Shown here one piece after another: positions 53,340 to 62,599 of a stretch of 64,000 nt of DNA; position 1 is the first letter of the stretch, and the number at the start of each line of letters is the position of its first letter. Below the pieces are notes generated by a model. That model was given only the letters and a program-made list of their open reading frames with translations, did no database searches and was not told the DNA's origin. This DNA comes from Brevundimonas sp. (GTDB lineage: Bacteria > Pseudomonadota > Alphaproteobacteria > Caulobacterales > Caulobacteraceae): contig NZ_JACESB010000007.1 in assembly GCF_013912005.1 (NCBI RefSeq), positions 62,001-126,000 on the forward strand. The letters run 5' to 3'. Both the position numbers and the translations under genes were made by a program.

Positions 53340-53549
53340 CTATTCCGGCAGGTCTTCCGCCAGAATGGCCATCTCGAACATGAAGCTGCCAGCCTCGTCC
53401 TCGTCCTCGAAGACCACGCCGATGAACTCGTCGCCGACATAGACCTCGGCCGAGTCGGCCGGCTTGCCGCGCGGCTTCACGATGATGCCGCCCGTGTTGA
53501 AGGTGCGCTTCAGGTGCGTCTCGACGCGCTTCATGTCGGCGGCGTTCAT
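53340..53549 (-). CDS. DUF3126 family protein
   Basis: 69 residues, the whole family length. VETHLKRTFNT, IVKPRGKPADSAEVYVGDEFIGV and DEDEAGSFMFEMAIL match DUF3126, a small conserved alphaproteobacterial protein of unknown role. GAGGAAA precedes the ATG. 63 bases downstream of the cysE start side gap. Confidence 0.88.
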   Translation of the reverse strand: MNAADMKRVETHLKRTFNTGGIIVKPRGKPADSAEVYVGDEFIGVVFEDEDEAGSFMFEMAILAEDLPE

Positions 53550-53612
53550 GGGCTTTCCTCGGGTCTCATGTTGGGCGCGGACCCTAGAGAAACGATCCGC
53601 CGGGGGAAAGGC

Positions 53613-54434
53613 TCAGATGACGAAGTCGTAGACGATGTCGGCCAAGGTATGGTCCATCGTCCGGGCCGGGGTCGCCTCGGTCGGGCAGTTGACCAGCCGC
53701 GCCGGCACGCCCGCCACCGTGCAGCCCGCCGGCACCGGCTTCAGCACCACCGAGCCCGAGGCCACCTTGGCGTAGTCGCCGACGGTGATGTTGCCCAGCA
53801 CCTTGGCCCCCGCCCCCAGCAGCACGCCGCGCCCGATCTTCGGGTGCCGGTCGCCGCGCTCGGCGCCGGTGCCGCCCAGCGTCACGGCGTGCAGCATCGA
53901 CACCTCGTCCCCGACCACCGCTGTCTCGCCGATCACGATGCCGGTGCCGTGGTCGAGGAACAGACCCGAGCCCAGGCGGGCGGCGGGATGGATGTCGATC
54001 TGGAACAGCTCCGACATCCGGCTCTGCAGGTGAAAGGCCAGGGTGTCGCGCCCCTGCGTCCACAGCCAGTGCGCCACCCGGTGCCCCTGCAGCGCCTGGA
54101 AGCCCTTGAAGTAGAGGAAGGGCTGCAGCAGCGAGCGGATCGCCGGATCGCGCTCGGCCACCGCCTGCAGGTCCGCCTCCGCCGCCGCCACGATGCCCGG
54201 ATCGGCCTCGTGGGCGTCGCGACAGACCTCGCGCACCGACATCGCCCCCAGCTCCGCGTCGCCCAGCTTGCGGGCGATCTGGAAGCTCAGCGCCGCCGAC
54301 AGGTCGCCGTGCGACAGGATCACCGCGTTCATCTGCGAGGCGAGGTGCGGCTCATTGCGCGCCGCCGCCTCGGCCGCCTCGCGCAACTGCGACCACACGT
54401 CGGTGCGGGCGGCGACGACTTCCAGCTTCGGCAT
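53613..54434 (-). CDS. cysE: Serine O-acetyltransferase
   Basis: First step of cysteine synthesis from serine and acetyl-CoA; 273 residues. N-terminal helical domain, then left-handed beta-helix with hexapeptide repeats: IDIHPAARLGSGLFLDHGTGIVIGETAVVGD (in parts) with the active-site Asp-His, and KIGRGVLLGAGAKVLGNI. The start at 54434 has GGAG 7 bases upstream; an ATG four codons earlier (54446) lacks one. Runs behind the Nudix gene. Confidence 0.95.
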   Translation of the reverse strand: MPKLEVVAARTDVWSQLREAAEAAARNEPHLASQMNAVILSHGDLSAALSFQIARKLGDAELGAMSVREVCRDAHEADPGIVAAAEADLQAVAERDPAIRSLLQPFLYFKGFQALQGHRVAHWLWTQGRDTLAFHLQSRMSELFQIDIHPAARLGSGLFLDHGTGIVIGETAVVGDEVSMLHAVTLGGTGAERGDRHPKIGRGVLLGAGAKVLGNITVGDYAKVASGSVVLKPVPAGCTVAGVPARLVNCPTEATPARTMDHTLADIVYDFVI

Positions 54435-54456
54435 CGGCGGCTCCATCAGGCGGCGA

Positions 54457-55110
54457 TCATACGCTGGCCAGCAGGGCCTTCGCCAGTTCGGGCGGAAGCT
54501 CGCCCTCGCGCGCCATATGGTAGGCCCGGAGCGCCGTCGCCAGCGTGAACATGTCCCGGATCGCCCCGCGCCCGATCTCGCGCAGCAGGTCGCCGAACGG
54601 GACGCGGGCGACGCGGATCACCTCGGTCGGGTCCAGCTCCCCCGTCGCCGGCGACAGGTCCCACGCCAGCCAGGCGATGGCCCGCTCGTCGGTGATCGAA
54701 TTGGTCATCTCCGCCTTGTAGGCCTCCCGCCACACCGCCGCCTTCAGCCCCGCCTCCTCGGCCAGTTCGCGCTGGATCCCCGCGAACGGGTCCTCGTCGA
54801 ACGGCGCCCCGCCCTCGGGCATCTCCCACGACCAGTTCATCAGGGCGAAGCGCTGCTGACCCACCAGGGTGACCGTGCCGTCCGCGTGCAGCGGCAGCAC
54901 CCCGACCGAGATGTTCTTCGGCCGCATCACCACATAGTCGGACCCGTGCCCCGTCGGCGCCACCGCGTGCTGGCGGGTCAGCCGCATCCACGGATTCTCG
55001 AACAGCAGCTCGACCTCGCCCTCGCCGCGCCACGGCGGCGGGCGGTCGCTTCCGTCGTCCCAGGCCGGGGTCGGGCGGTCGGCGTCGAAGGCGGTGCGCG
55101 AGTCGGTCAT
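54457..55110 (-). CDS. Nudix hydrolase
   Basis: 217 residues. Complete Nudix box GGAPFDEDPFAGIQRELAEEAGL (read as G-x5-E-x7-REL-x-EE-x-GL). Long form like ADP-ribose/nucleoside-diphosphate-sugar pyrophosphatases. The start at 55110 (MTDSRT) is preferred over 55143. Substrate not determinable. 22 bases upstream of cysE. Confidence 0.9.
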   Translation of the reverse strand: MTDSRTAFDADRPTPAWDDGSDRPPPWRGEGEVELLFENPWMRLTRQHAVAPTGHGSDYVVMRPKNISVGVLPLHADGTVTLVGQQRFALMNWSWEMPEGGAPFDEDPFAGIQRELAEEAGLKAAVWREAYKAEMTNSITDERAIAWLAWDLSPATGELDPTEVIRVARVPFGDLLREIGRGAIRDMFTLATALRAYHMAREGELPPELAKALLASV

Positions 55111-55155
55111 CCGCCGGGTATGGCGCAGCGGCGGCCGCGGCACTAGCTAGGCGGC

Positions 55156-55758
55156 ATGACCGACGCCGACCTGGGCGCTTCCCTGCCCCTCCCCGTCCCC
55201 TCGCCCGAGCTGGAACGCCGGCTGGCCACCCGGCGCTCGGCTCCGGCCCAGGCGCTCGCCGCCCCCGGTCCCTCCCCGGCCGAGGTCGAGCGCATCCTCG
55301 CCCTCGGCGCCCGCACCCCCGACCACGGCAAGCTGTTCCCGTGGCGCTTCGTGGTCATGGGGCCGGAGAGCCGGGCCGCCCTCGCCACGCGGCTGGAGCC
55401 CCTCGCCGCCCGCCAGCCCGACCCCGGCAAGGCTGCGAAGGTGCTCAGCAAGCTGACCTGCCCGCCGCTGACCATCCTCGTCGTCTCGGCCCCGGTCCCC
55501 AGCCTGAAGGTGCCCGAGTGGGAGCAGCGGCTGTCCGCCGGCGCCGTGTGCATGAACCTCGAGCACGCCGCCAATGCGCTCGGCTATTCGGCCAGCTGGA
55601 TCACCGACTGGTACAGCTACGACCCCGAGGCCACGGCCCTGCTGGGCCTGTCAGCGAACGAGCAGGTCGCCGGCTTCATCCACATCGGCACCCTGTCCGA
55701 GCCGCCGCTGGAGCGCCCCCGGCCGGACCTCGCCAGCCGCACGACCTACCAGATCTGA
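55156..55758 (+). CDS. Nitroreductase family protein
   Basis: 200 residues, FMN-dependent. ERRLATRRSAPAQ (FMN phosphate Arg pair), APGPSPAEVERILALGARTPDHGKLFPWRF, and C-terminal IHIGTLSEPPLERPRPDL fit the YdjA-like subgroup. Divergent from the Nudix gene over 45 bases. Confidence 0.9.
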   Translation: MTDADLGASLPLPVPSPELERRLATRRSAPAQALAAPGPSPAEVERILALGARTPDHGKLFPWRFVVMGPESRAALATRLEPLAARQPDPGKAAKVLSKLTCPPLTILVVSAPVPSLKVPEWEQRLSAGAVCMNLEHAANALGYSASWITDWYSYDPEATALLGLSANEQVAGFIHIGTLSEPPLERPRPDLASRTTYQI

Positions 55759-55865
55759 GCCAGCGCCGCCTCGACCGACAGCCCGGTCGCCACGACCAGC
55801 GCCAGCGTCACCGCCACCAGGGCGGCGACCAGCAGGCCTTCGGTGCGGTCACGGAACGGACGCAT
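55746..55865 (-). CDS. 39-residue single-helix membrane protein
   Basis: MRPFRDRTEG, then a membrane helix (LLVAALVAVTLALVVATGL) and a short tail ending AALAQIW. Overlaps the nitroreductase 3' end by 13 bases. Basic N-terminus with positive-inside pattern. No clear ribosome binding site, so it may be spurious. Confidence 0.45.
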   Translation of the reverse strand: MRPFRDRTEGLLVAALVAVTLALVVATGLSVEAALAQIW

Positions 55866-55900
55866 GGGTCCAGCATGGGCGGATTCGCCTTGACGGACGA

Positions 55901-57109
55901 TTACGCCGGCGCGCCCGCGAGGTAGCGGCGGTGCAGCAGCGGCTTGCCCAGCCAGTAGCAGAGCTCGGCCGGGCGTTCGACGTCCCACACCGCCAGGTCG
56001 GCCGCCTTGCCGGCCTCGATCGTCCCGACCTCGTCCGCCAGTCCCAGCGCCTTCGCCGCCACCCGCGTCGCCCCCGCCAGCGCCTCGCCGGGCGTCAGCC
56101 GGAACTGCACGCAGGCCAGGTTCAGCGCCGCCGTCATCGAGGCCACCGGCGAGGTGCCCGGGTTGCAGTCGGTCGCCACCGCCATCTCCACCCCGTGCCG
56201 CCGCAGCAGATCGACCGGCGGGGCCTTCGTCTCGCGCAGCATCAGGAAGGCCCCGGGCAGCAGCACCGCGACCACCCCCGCCGCCGCCATCGCCTTCACG
56301 CCCGCCTCGGTCGTGTGTTCCACATGGTCGGCGGACAGCGCTTCGTATCTCGCCGCCAGCGCCGCCCCGCCGCCGTCCGACAGCTGGTCCGCGTGCAGCT
56401 TCACCGGCAGGCCCAGCGCCCGCGCCCGCTCGAACAGCCGCCCGACCTCCCCGACGGAGAAGGCGATCGGCTCGCAATAGGCGTCGACGGCGTCGACCAG
56501 GCCCCCGGCGTGCGCCGCCGGGAGTATTTCATCCACAGCCTTGTCCACATAGGCGGCGCGGTCCGCCCGGTGCTCCGGCGGCACGGCGTGCAGGCCGAGG
56601 TAGCTGGTCCGCACCCGCACCCCGGCCTCGCGCCCGATCCGCCGCGCCACGCGCAGCATCTTCAGCTCGCTGTCGCGGTCCAGACCGTAGCCCGACTTGA
56701 TCTCCACCGTGGTCACGCCCGTGGCCTTCAGCCCCGCCAGCCGCGTCAGAGCGCTGGCGTACAGCTCATCTTCCGACGCCGCCCGCGTGGCCGTCATGGT
56801 CGAGACGATGCCGCCGCCGGCCCGGGCGATCGCCTCGTAGGAGACGCCGTTCAGCCGCTGCTCGAACTCGCCCGAGCGGTCGCCGCCGAACACCAGGTGG
56901 GTGTGGCAGTCCACCAGCCCCGGCGTCACCCAGCGCCCGTCGAGCCGGTGGGTTTCCACAGCCTTGTGCACAGGCAGGTCGGCGCGCGGCCCGGCCCAGA
57001 CGATGCGGCCGCCCTCGATCAGGACGGCCCCGTCCTCCACCGCCCCGAACGACGCGCCGCCGGGAGTCATGGTGGCGAGGCGGCAATCGGTGAGGAGCAG
57101 GTCGCTCAT
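55901..57109 (-). CDS. hutI: Imidazolonepropionase
   Basis: Third step of histidine degradation, opening the imidazolone ring; 402 residues. Amidohydrolase metal motif [12 protein letters not shown], then [21 protein letters not shown] and [13 protein letters not shown]. The start at 57109 (MSDLLLTD) overlaps the hutG stop (ATGA); a longer frame is rejected. Confidence 0.96.
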   Translation of the reverse strand: MSDLLLTDCRLATMTPGGASFGAVEDGAVLIEGGRIVWAGPRADLPVHKAVETHRLDGRWVTPGLVDCHTHLVFGGDRSGEFEQRLNGVSYEAIARAGGGIVSTMTATRAASEDELYASALTRLAGLKATGVTTVEIKSGYGLDRDSELKMLRVARRIGREAGVRVRTSYLGLHAVPPEHRADRAAYVDKAVDEILPAAHAGGLVDAVDAYCEPIAFSVGEVGRLFERARALGLPVKLHADQLSDGGGAALAARYEALSADHVEHTTEAGVKAMAAAGVVAVLLPGAFLMLRETKAPPVDLLRRHGVEMAVATDCNPGTSPVASMTAALNLACVQFRLTPGEALAGATRVAAKALGLADEVGTIEAGKAADLAVWDVERPAELCYWLGKPLLHRRYLAGAPA

Positions 57110-57993
57110 CGCGCCTCGAACCCGGCCAGCAGTTCGCAGAACCACCGCCCCGCCGTCAGCGCGCCGAGGTCCCCCACCTCCAGCGACGGATCGTACTCGG
57201 TCAGGTCGACGGCCCGGACCTTCGGATGGGCGCCGATGACGCGGGTCGCGTCGAAGAAGTCATGGACGGAAACCCCGCCGGGCCGCGCCCCCGGCGAGGC
57301 CGGCCACTGGCTGCGGTCGATGACGTCGATGTCGAAGTCGACGTAGATCGCGTCGCAGAGGACCGAGAGGCGGGCGAGCTCTTCGGCCGCGACGGCGGCG
57401 AGCCCGCGTTCGCGGCAGTCGCGGGCGGTGCGGACGGAGATGCCCGCCGCCCTGGCCTTGTCGTGGGCCCGCCGGGTGTTGGCGAAGGGGGCGAGGCCGA
57501 TCTGGCTGATGCGGCGGCCGTCCAGGCCGTCCTCCAGCAGGGCCTGGACGGGATTGCCGTTGGTCAGGCCATGGTCCGTGTCGCGCAGGTCGAAATGCGC
57601 GTCCAGCGTCAGCAGGCCGACGCGGTCGAGGCCGAGGGCGTGGACGCCCGCGCGGGTGATCGCGTTGTTGCCCCCGATAAGTACAGTCAGGGCGCGGGAC
57701 GCTTGGGCCTGCACCGCGTCGCGGACCGGCGCGAACGCCTCCGCCGGCGCCAGGGCCTTAACGAACACATCGCCGGCGTCGTGCACCCGCGTCGCCAGCT
57801 CCCGCCCGCTCTCTACATCGTACGTCGAGAACCGCGGCAGCACGGCGCGCAGCGCCTTCGGCCCCAGGTCGCACCGCCCCGGCGTCAGCGACCGCTCGTT
57901 AACGCCCGCGCCGACGAGGGCGACCGGCGCATCGGGGTGGTCGCCGACGAGGTCCGCGACGGAGCGCCAGCCGAGGGCTTCTGAGTCTGTCAT
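57106..57993 (-). CDS. hutG: Formimidoylglutamase, arginase family
   Basis: Hydrolyses N-formimino-glutamate, last step of the pathway; 295 residues. DAHFD (131-135) and DFDIDVID (219-226) are binuclear metal motifs. The first motif, usually GGDH, is GGNN (107-110), removing one expected Mn-binding His. Ribosome binding site AGAGGAGG lies in one arm of the intergenic palindrome. Divergent from hutU. Confidence 0.9.
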   Translation of the reverse strand: MTDSEALGWRSVADLVGDHPDAPVALVGAGVNERSLTPGRCDLGPKALRAVLPRFSTYDVESGRELATRVHDAGDVFVKALAPAEAFAPVRDAVQAQASRALTVLIGGNNAITRAGVHALGLDRVGLLTLDAHFDLRDTDHGLTNGNPVQALLEDGLDGRRISQIGLAPFANTRRAHDKARAAGISVRTARDCRERGLAAVAAEELARLSVLCDAIYVDFDIDVIDRSQWPASPGARPGGVSVHDFFDATRVIGAHPKVRAVDLTEYDPSLEVGDLGALTAGRWFCELLAGFEAR

Positions 57994-57994
57994 G

Positions 57995-58177
57995 CCTCCT
58001 CTTACCCCTCTCCCAGGGGGAGAGGGAGGGGCCCGGCGGCGAAGCCGACGGGAGGGAGTGGGGATTCAGCACCAGCCCGCTGCCCTCCGACGCCCACTCC
58101 CTCCCACGCACGATCGCGCTTGCGCGCTCTCGCGCGCGGGCCCCTCCCTCTCCCGCCGGGAGAGGGGTAAGGAGGGC
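57995..58177. repeat. Nested palindrome filling the hutG-hutU gap
   Basis: Outer arms 57995-58034 and 58138-58177 are near-perfect inverted copies of about 38 bases, each itself a smaller dyad (CCTCTCCC..GGGAGAGG). Inner arms GGGAGGGAGTGGG (58050-58062) and CCCACTCCCTCCC (58093-58105) are perfect. The outer ends hold the Shine-Dalgarno sequences of hutG and hutU. The gap has no other element that I can name. Confidence 0.85.
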
Positions 58178-58178
58178 C

Positions 58179-59855
58179 ATGTCGACTCAACAGACCCCGA
58201 ACGCCCGCGTCATCCGCGCCCCGCGCGGTCCGGAGATGAGCGCGAAGACCTGGGCCGCCGAGGCGGCGCTGCGCATGCTGATGAACAACCTCGATCCCGA
58301 GGTGGCTGAGCGGCCCGAGGACCTGGTGGTCTACGGCGGCATCGGCAAGGCCGCCCGCGACTGGGCCAGCTTCGACCGCATCGTCGCCGAACTGCGCGCC
58401 CTCGAGCCCGACCAGACCCTGCTGGTCCAGTCCGGCAAGCCCGTCGGCGTGTTCCGCACCCATGCGGACGCGCCACGGGTGCTGATCGCCAACTCCAACC
58501 TCGTCCCGAAGTGGGCGACCTGGGAGCATTTCCACGAGCTCGATCGCAAGGGTCTGATGATGTACGGCCAGATGACGGCCGGCTCGTGGATCTATATCGG
58601 CACCCAGGGCATCGTTCAGGGCACCTACGAGACCTTCGCCGAGGCCGGGCGCCAGCACTACGGCGGCGACTGGTCGGGTCGGTGGATTCTCACCGCCGGC
58701 CTCGGCGGCATGGGCGGGGCCCAGCCGCTGGCGGCGACCATGGCCGGCGCCTCCTGCCTCGCGGTGGAGTGCCAGCGCAGCCGCATCGAGATGCGGCTGA
58801 AGACCCGCTACCTCGATATGATGGCCGAGACCCTGGACGAGGCGCTCGAGCTGCTGAAGCAGTCGCTCAAGGCCAGGAAGCCTGTATCCATCGGCCTGCT
58901 GGGCAACGCCGCCGAAGTCCTCCCGGAACTGGTGAAGCGCGGCGTGCGGCCGGATCTGGTCACCGACCAGACCTCGGCCCACGACCCGGTCAACGGCTAT
59001 CTGCCGATCGGCTGGACCGTCGCCGAGTGGGAGACGAAGCGCCAGACCGACCCCGCCGCCGTCGAGGCCGCCGCCCGCGCCTCCATGGCCGTGCACGTGC
59101 GTGCGATGCTGGATATCCATGCCGCCGGCGTGCCCACCGTCGACTACGGCAACAACATCCGCCAGGTCGCCTTCGACGCCGGGGTGGAGGACGCCTTCGC
59201 CTTCCCCGGCTTCGTCCCCGCCTACATCCGCCCGCTGTTCTGCCGCGGGATCGGCCCGTTCCGCTGGGCCTCCCTGACCGGGGATCCCGAGGACATCCGC
59301 AAGACCGACGCGGCGATGAAGCGACTGTTCCCGGACAACGCGGGCCTGCACCGCTGGCTGGACATGGCCGGCGAGCGCATCGCCTTCCAGGGCCTGCCGG
59401 CCCGCATCTGCTGGATCGGCCTCGGCGACCGCCACCGCGCCGGCCTGATGTTCAACGAGATGGTGGCCTCCGGCGAGCTGAGCGGGCCGATCGTCATCGG
59501 CCGCGACCATCTCGACTCCGGCTCGGTGGCCAGCCCCAACCGCGAGACGGAGTCAATGATTGACGGCTCGGACGCCGTGTCCGACTGGCCCCTCCTCAAC
59601 GCCCTGCTCAACACCGCCTCGGGCGCCAGCTGGGTGTCGCTGCACCACGGCGGCGGGGTGGGCATGGGCTACAGTCAGCACTCCGGCGTGGTCATCGTCG
59701 CCGACGGCACGCCGGAGGCGGCGAAGCGGCTGGAGCGCGTCCTCTGGAACGACCCGGCCACCGGCGTCATGCGCCACGCAGACGCCGGCTACGACATCGC
59801 CCGCGACGCGGCGCGGGAGCATGGCCTGAACCTGCCTTCGCTGACCCAGGGGTGA
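58179..59855 (+). CDS. hutU: Urocanate hydratase
   Basis: Second step of histidine degradation, NAD-dependent; 558 residues. [35 protein letters not shown] (NAD loop), [19 protein letters not shown] with the active-site Cys, and [22 protein letters not shown] 5 bases before the ATG. hutH follows after 8 bases. Confidence 0.97.
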   Translation: MSTQQTPNARVIRAPRGPEMSAKTWAAEAALRMLMNNLDPEVAERPEDLVVYGGIGKAARDWASFDRIVAELRALEPDQTLLVQSGKPVGVFRTHADAPRVLIANSNLVPKWATWEHFHELDRKGLMMYGQMTAGSWIYIGTQGIVQGTYETFAEAGRQHYGGDWSGRWILTAGLGGMGGAQPLAATMAGASCLAVECQRSRIEMRLKTRYLDMMAETLDEALELLKQSLKARKPVSIGLLGNAAEVLPELVKRGVRPDLVTDQTSAHDPVNGYLPIGWTVAEWETKRQTDPAAVEAAARASMAVHVRAMLDIHAAGVPTVDYGNNIRQVAFDAGVEDAFAFPGFVPAYIRPLFCRGIGPFRWASLTGDPEDIRKTDAAMKRLFPDNAGLHRWLDMAGERIAFQGLPARICWIGLGDRHRAGLMFNEMVASGELSGPIVIGRDHLDSGSVASPNRETESMIDGSDAVSDWPLLNALLNTASGASWVSLHHGGGVGMGYSQHSGVVIVADGTPEAAKRLERVLWNDPATGVMRHADAGYDIARDAAREHGLNLPSLTQG

Positions 59856-59863
59856 GACCTGCC

Positions 59864-61393
59864 ATGACCCACCTCGCCATCGGCTCCGCCCCCCTCCCCC
59901 TCGCCCGGCTGCGCGCCGTGCTCGACGGCCCGGTCACGATCAGCCTGACCGACGCCGCCTGGGCCGCTGTCGACAAGGGCGCGGCGACCATCGCCGCCAT
60001 CGTCGCCGAGGGCCGCACCGTCTATGGCGTCAACACCGGCTTCGGCCTGCTGGCCAACACCAGCATCGCGCCGGAGGACCTTGAGACCCTTCAGAAGAAC
60101 CTCGTCCTCAGCCACGCCTGCGGGGTGGGCCCGCTGCTGGAGGACGCGATTGTCCGTCTACTGATGGTCCTGAAGATCGCCAGCCTGTCGAAGGGCGCCT
60201 CGGGCGTCCGGCGGGAGACGCTGCAGACCCTCGTCGAGCTGGTCAACGCCGACATCCTTCCCTGCATACCGTCCAAGGGCTCGGTCGGGGCCTCGGGCGA
60301 CCTCGCGCCGCTGGCGCACATGAGCTGCGTGCTCATCGGGGTCGGCGAGGCCCGCGCGGACGGCGAGACCCTGTCCGCCGAGGCGGCGCTGGCCCGGGTC
60401 GGCCGCCGGCCGCTGACCCTCGGCCCCAAGGAGGGGCTGGCCCTGCTCAACGGCACCCAGTGCTCCACCGCCCTGGCCTTGGCCGGCCTGTTCGCGACCG
60501 AGGCCTGCTTCGCCGCCGCGGTCGCCGCCGGCGCCCTGTCGGTCGACGCGCTCAAGGGCTCCGACGCCCCCTTCGACCCGCGCATCCACGCCCTGCGCGG
60601 CCAGCCGGGCCAGATCGACGTCGCCGCCCGCCTGCGCGGCCTGATGGCCGGCTCCGCCATCCGCGACAGCCATCGCCACGACTGCGCCAAGGTGCAGGAC
60701 CCCTACTCCCTGCGCTGCCAGCCCCAGGTCATGGGCGCCACGCTGGACGTGCTGCGCAACGCCGCGGCCATGCTGGAGCGCGAGGCCAACGCCGTCACCG
60801 ACAATCCGCTGGTGTTCATCGACGACGGCGACGTCATCTCCGGCGGCAACTTCCACGCGGAGCCCGTGGCCTACGCCGCCGACCAGATCGCCATGGCCCT
60901 GTGCGAGATTGGCAACATCTCCGAGCGGCGCACCTCCATCCTCGTCGACCCCAAGATGAGCGAGCTCCCCGCCTTCCTGGTCAAGGAGAGCGGCCTCAAC
61001 TCCGGCTTCATGATCGCCCAGGTCACGGCCGCCGCCCTCGTGGCCGAGAACCGCATGGTCGCCCACCCGTGCGTGATCGACACCGTGCCCACCTCCGCCA
61101 ACCAGGAGGACCACGTCTCCATGGCCACCCACGGAGCGCGCCGCCTGCTGGACATGGCCGAGAACGCGGCGACGGTGGTCGGCATCGAACTCCTGGCCGC
61201 GGCCCAGGGCCTCGAATTCCACCGCCCGCTGAAATCCTCCCCCGACCTCGAGCAGGTGTGGTCGATCGTGCGCGAGGCGGCCGCGCCCTACGCCTCGGAC
61301 CACTACTTCGCCCCGGACATCGAGCGGGCCACCGCCGGCGTGCGGGCCGGCCGCTACCGGCCGTTCGCGGGCGATCTTCTCCCGTCGGCCTGA
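59864..61393 (+). CDS. hutH: Histidine ammonia-lyase
   Basis: First step, histidine to urocanate; 509 residues. [11 protein letters not shown], the MIO-forming ASG in [36 protein letters not shown] and NGNF-type [14 protein letters not shown] at 59864 chosen; a GTG at 59852 overlapping the hutU stop is possible. No hutC regulator is within the window. Confidence 0.97.
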   Translation: MTHLAIGSAPLPLARLRAVLDGPVTISLTDAAWAAVDKGAATIAAIVAEGRTVYGVNTGFGLLANTSIAPEDLETLQKNLVLSHACGVGPLLEDAIVRLLMVLKIASLSKGASGVRRETLQTLVELVNADILPCIPSKGSVGASGDLAPLAHMSCVLIGVGEARADGETLSAEAALARVGRRPLTLGPKEGLALLNGTQCSTALALAGLFATEACFAAAVAAGALSVDALKGSDAPFDPRIHALRGQPGQIDVAARLRGLMAGSAIRDSHRHDCAKVQDPYSLRCQPQVMGATLDVLRNAAAMLEREANAVTDNPLVFIDDGDVISGGNFHAEPVAYAADQIAMALCEIGNISERRTSILVDPKMSELPAFLVKESGLNSGFMIAQVTAAALVAENRMVAHPCVIDTVPTSANQEDHVSMATHGARRLLDMAENAATVVGIELLAAAQGLEFHRPLKSSPDLEQVWSIVREAAAPYASDHYFAPDIERATAGVRAGRYRPFAGDLLPSA

Positions 61394-61409
61394 CGCACGA
61401 CCGGATCTG

Positions 61410-61439
61410 ACGCCCCGGGCCGGGAGACTGCCCGGGCGT
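61410..61439. other. Hairpin after hutH
   Basis: ACGCCCCGGGC and GCCCGGGCGT pair with one bulge around a 9-base loop, 16 bases past the hutH stop. The tail is GCGTTTCG, not a real T-run. Weak terminator candidate. Confidence 0.4.
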
Positions 61440-61467
61440 CGCGTTTCGCCGGGTCGTCAGGGAAAAT

Positions 61468-61482
61468 GTGCACGATGTGCAC
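61468..61482. promoter_or_regulatory. GTGCAC-GAT-GTGCAC dyad
   Basis: Two self-palindromic GTGCAC hexamers 3 bases apart form a 15-base dyad between the convergent ends of hutH and the isomerase gene. It looks like an operator by shape, but the place is not a promoter. Confidence 0.3.
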
Positions 61483-61492
61483 CCGAATTTCT

Positions 61493-62545
61493 TCAGGGTG
61501 CGCTTTCGGCCCCGCCCGCCACGGGGGCCTGCAGCGGCGCCTGGGCCAGCGCCGTCAGATTGGCCGAGCCGGTGCAGAAGCACACGGTCCGCAGCTGCCG
61601 GATCACGGTCTGGAAGTGGCCCACCACCGCCTCGGTCGACTCCGTCGCCGCCGCCAGCACCCCGGCCGCCTGTCCGACGATGTCCGCGCCCAGCCGGATC
61701 GCCCGCGCCGCGTCGACGCCGTCGCGCACGCCCCCCGAGCCGATGATCAGCGTCCGCGGACAGGCCGCCCGCGCCTCGGCGATGGCCCGCGCCGTAGGGA
61801 TTCCCCAGGCGGCGAAGGCGGCGGCGTGGGCCTTGTCGGCCTCCGCCTCCGCGCGGGCGCCCTCGACGCTGGCCCAGTTCGACCCGCCGGCGCCCGCCAC
61901 GTCGATCGCCGCCACCCCCATCTCCGCCAGCCGCCGCGCGGTAGCCGCCGACAGGCCGGCCCCGGTCTCCTTGACCACCACCGGCGCGTCGAGGGTGCGC
62001 ACCAGCGCCTCCAGCGCCGCGCCGACGCCCCACCAGTCTCGGTCGCCCTCGGGCTGGCAGGCCTCCTGCAGCGGATTGAGGTGCACGACCAGGGCGTCGG
62101 CGGCGATCATGTCCATGATCCGCCGGGCCTCGTCCACGCCGAAGCCGCGGGTCAGCTGGGCGGCGCCGATGTTGGCGAGGATCGGTGTGTCCGGCGCCTT
62201 GAGCCGCATGGTCATGTCGAGGCCGGGGGTCGGGCCGTCCGCGGCGAGCGCCGACCGCTGCGAGCCGACGGCCAAAGCGATGCCGAGGTGCTGGGCCGCC
62301 TCCGCGAGGCGGGCGTTGATGGCGGCGGCCCGCGCCGGGCCGCCGGTCATGGCGCTGATCAGCAGGGGCGCTTTCAGCCGCCGGCCGAGGAAGTCCGCGC
62401 CGAGGTCGATCTTGCCGTAGTCGAGGTCAGGCAGGGCCTCGTGCACGAAGCGGACCGCGTCGAAGCCGCTGTCCAGCCGGTGCCGCGCCCCGCCGGCGAG
62501 GATCACGTCCAGGTGCTGGTCCTTGCGGGCGGCGGGGTCGGCCAT
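61493..62545 (-). CDS. fni: Type 2 isopentenyl-diphosphate isomerase
   Basis: FMN/NADPH-dependent IPP/DMAPP isomerase, 350 residues. RKDQHLDVIL, PLLISAMTGG, ALAVGSQRSAL, HLNPLQEACQPEGDRDWWG, VVVKETGAGLS, DVAGAGGSNWASVE and GSGGVRDGVDAARAIRLGADIVG are family blocks. TIM-barrel. Serves isoprenoid/carotenoid supply. The C-terminal about 15 residues are low complexity. Confidence 0.95.
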   Translation of the reverse strand: MADPAARKDQHLDVILAGGARHRLDSGFDAVRFVHEALPDLDYGKIDLGADFLGRRLKAPLLISAMTGGPARAAAINARLAEAAQHLGIALAVGSQRSALAADGPTPGLDMTMRLKAPDTPILANIGAAQLTRGFGVDEARRIMDMIAADALVVHLNPLQEACQPEGDRDWWGVGAALEALVRTLDAPVVVKETGAGLSAATARRLAEMGVAAIDVAGAGGSNWASVEGARAEAEADKAHAAAFAAWGIPTARAIAEARAACPRTLIIGSGGVRDGVDAARAIRLGADIVGQAAGVLAAATESTEAVVGHFQTVIRQLRTVCFCTGSANLTALAQAPLQAPVAGGAESAP

Positions 62546-62599
62546 CGGGGGGCTCCGGGCGCGCGCGGGCGCTGTCGCGTCCTCAACGCCGGACGGGGC

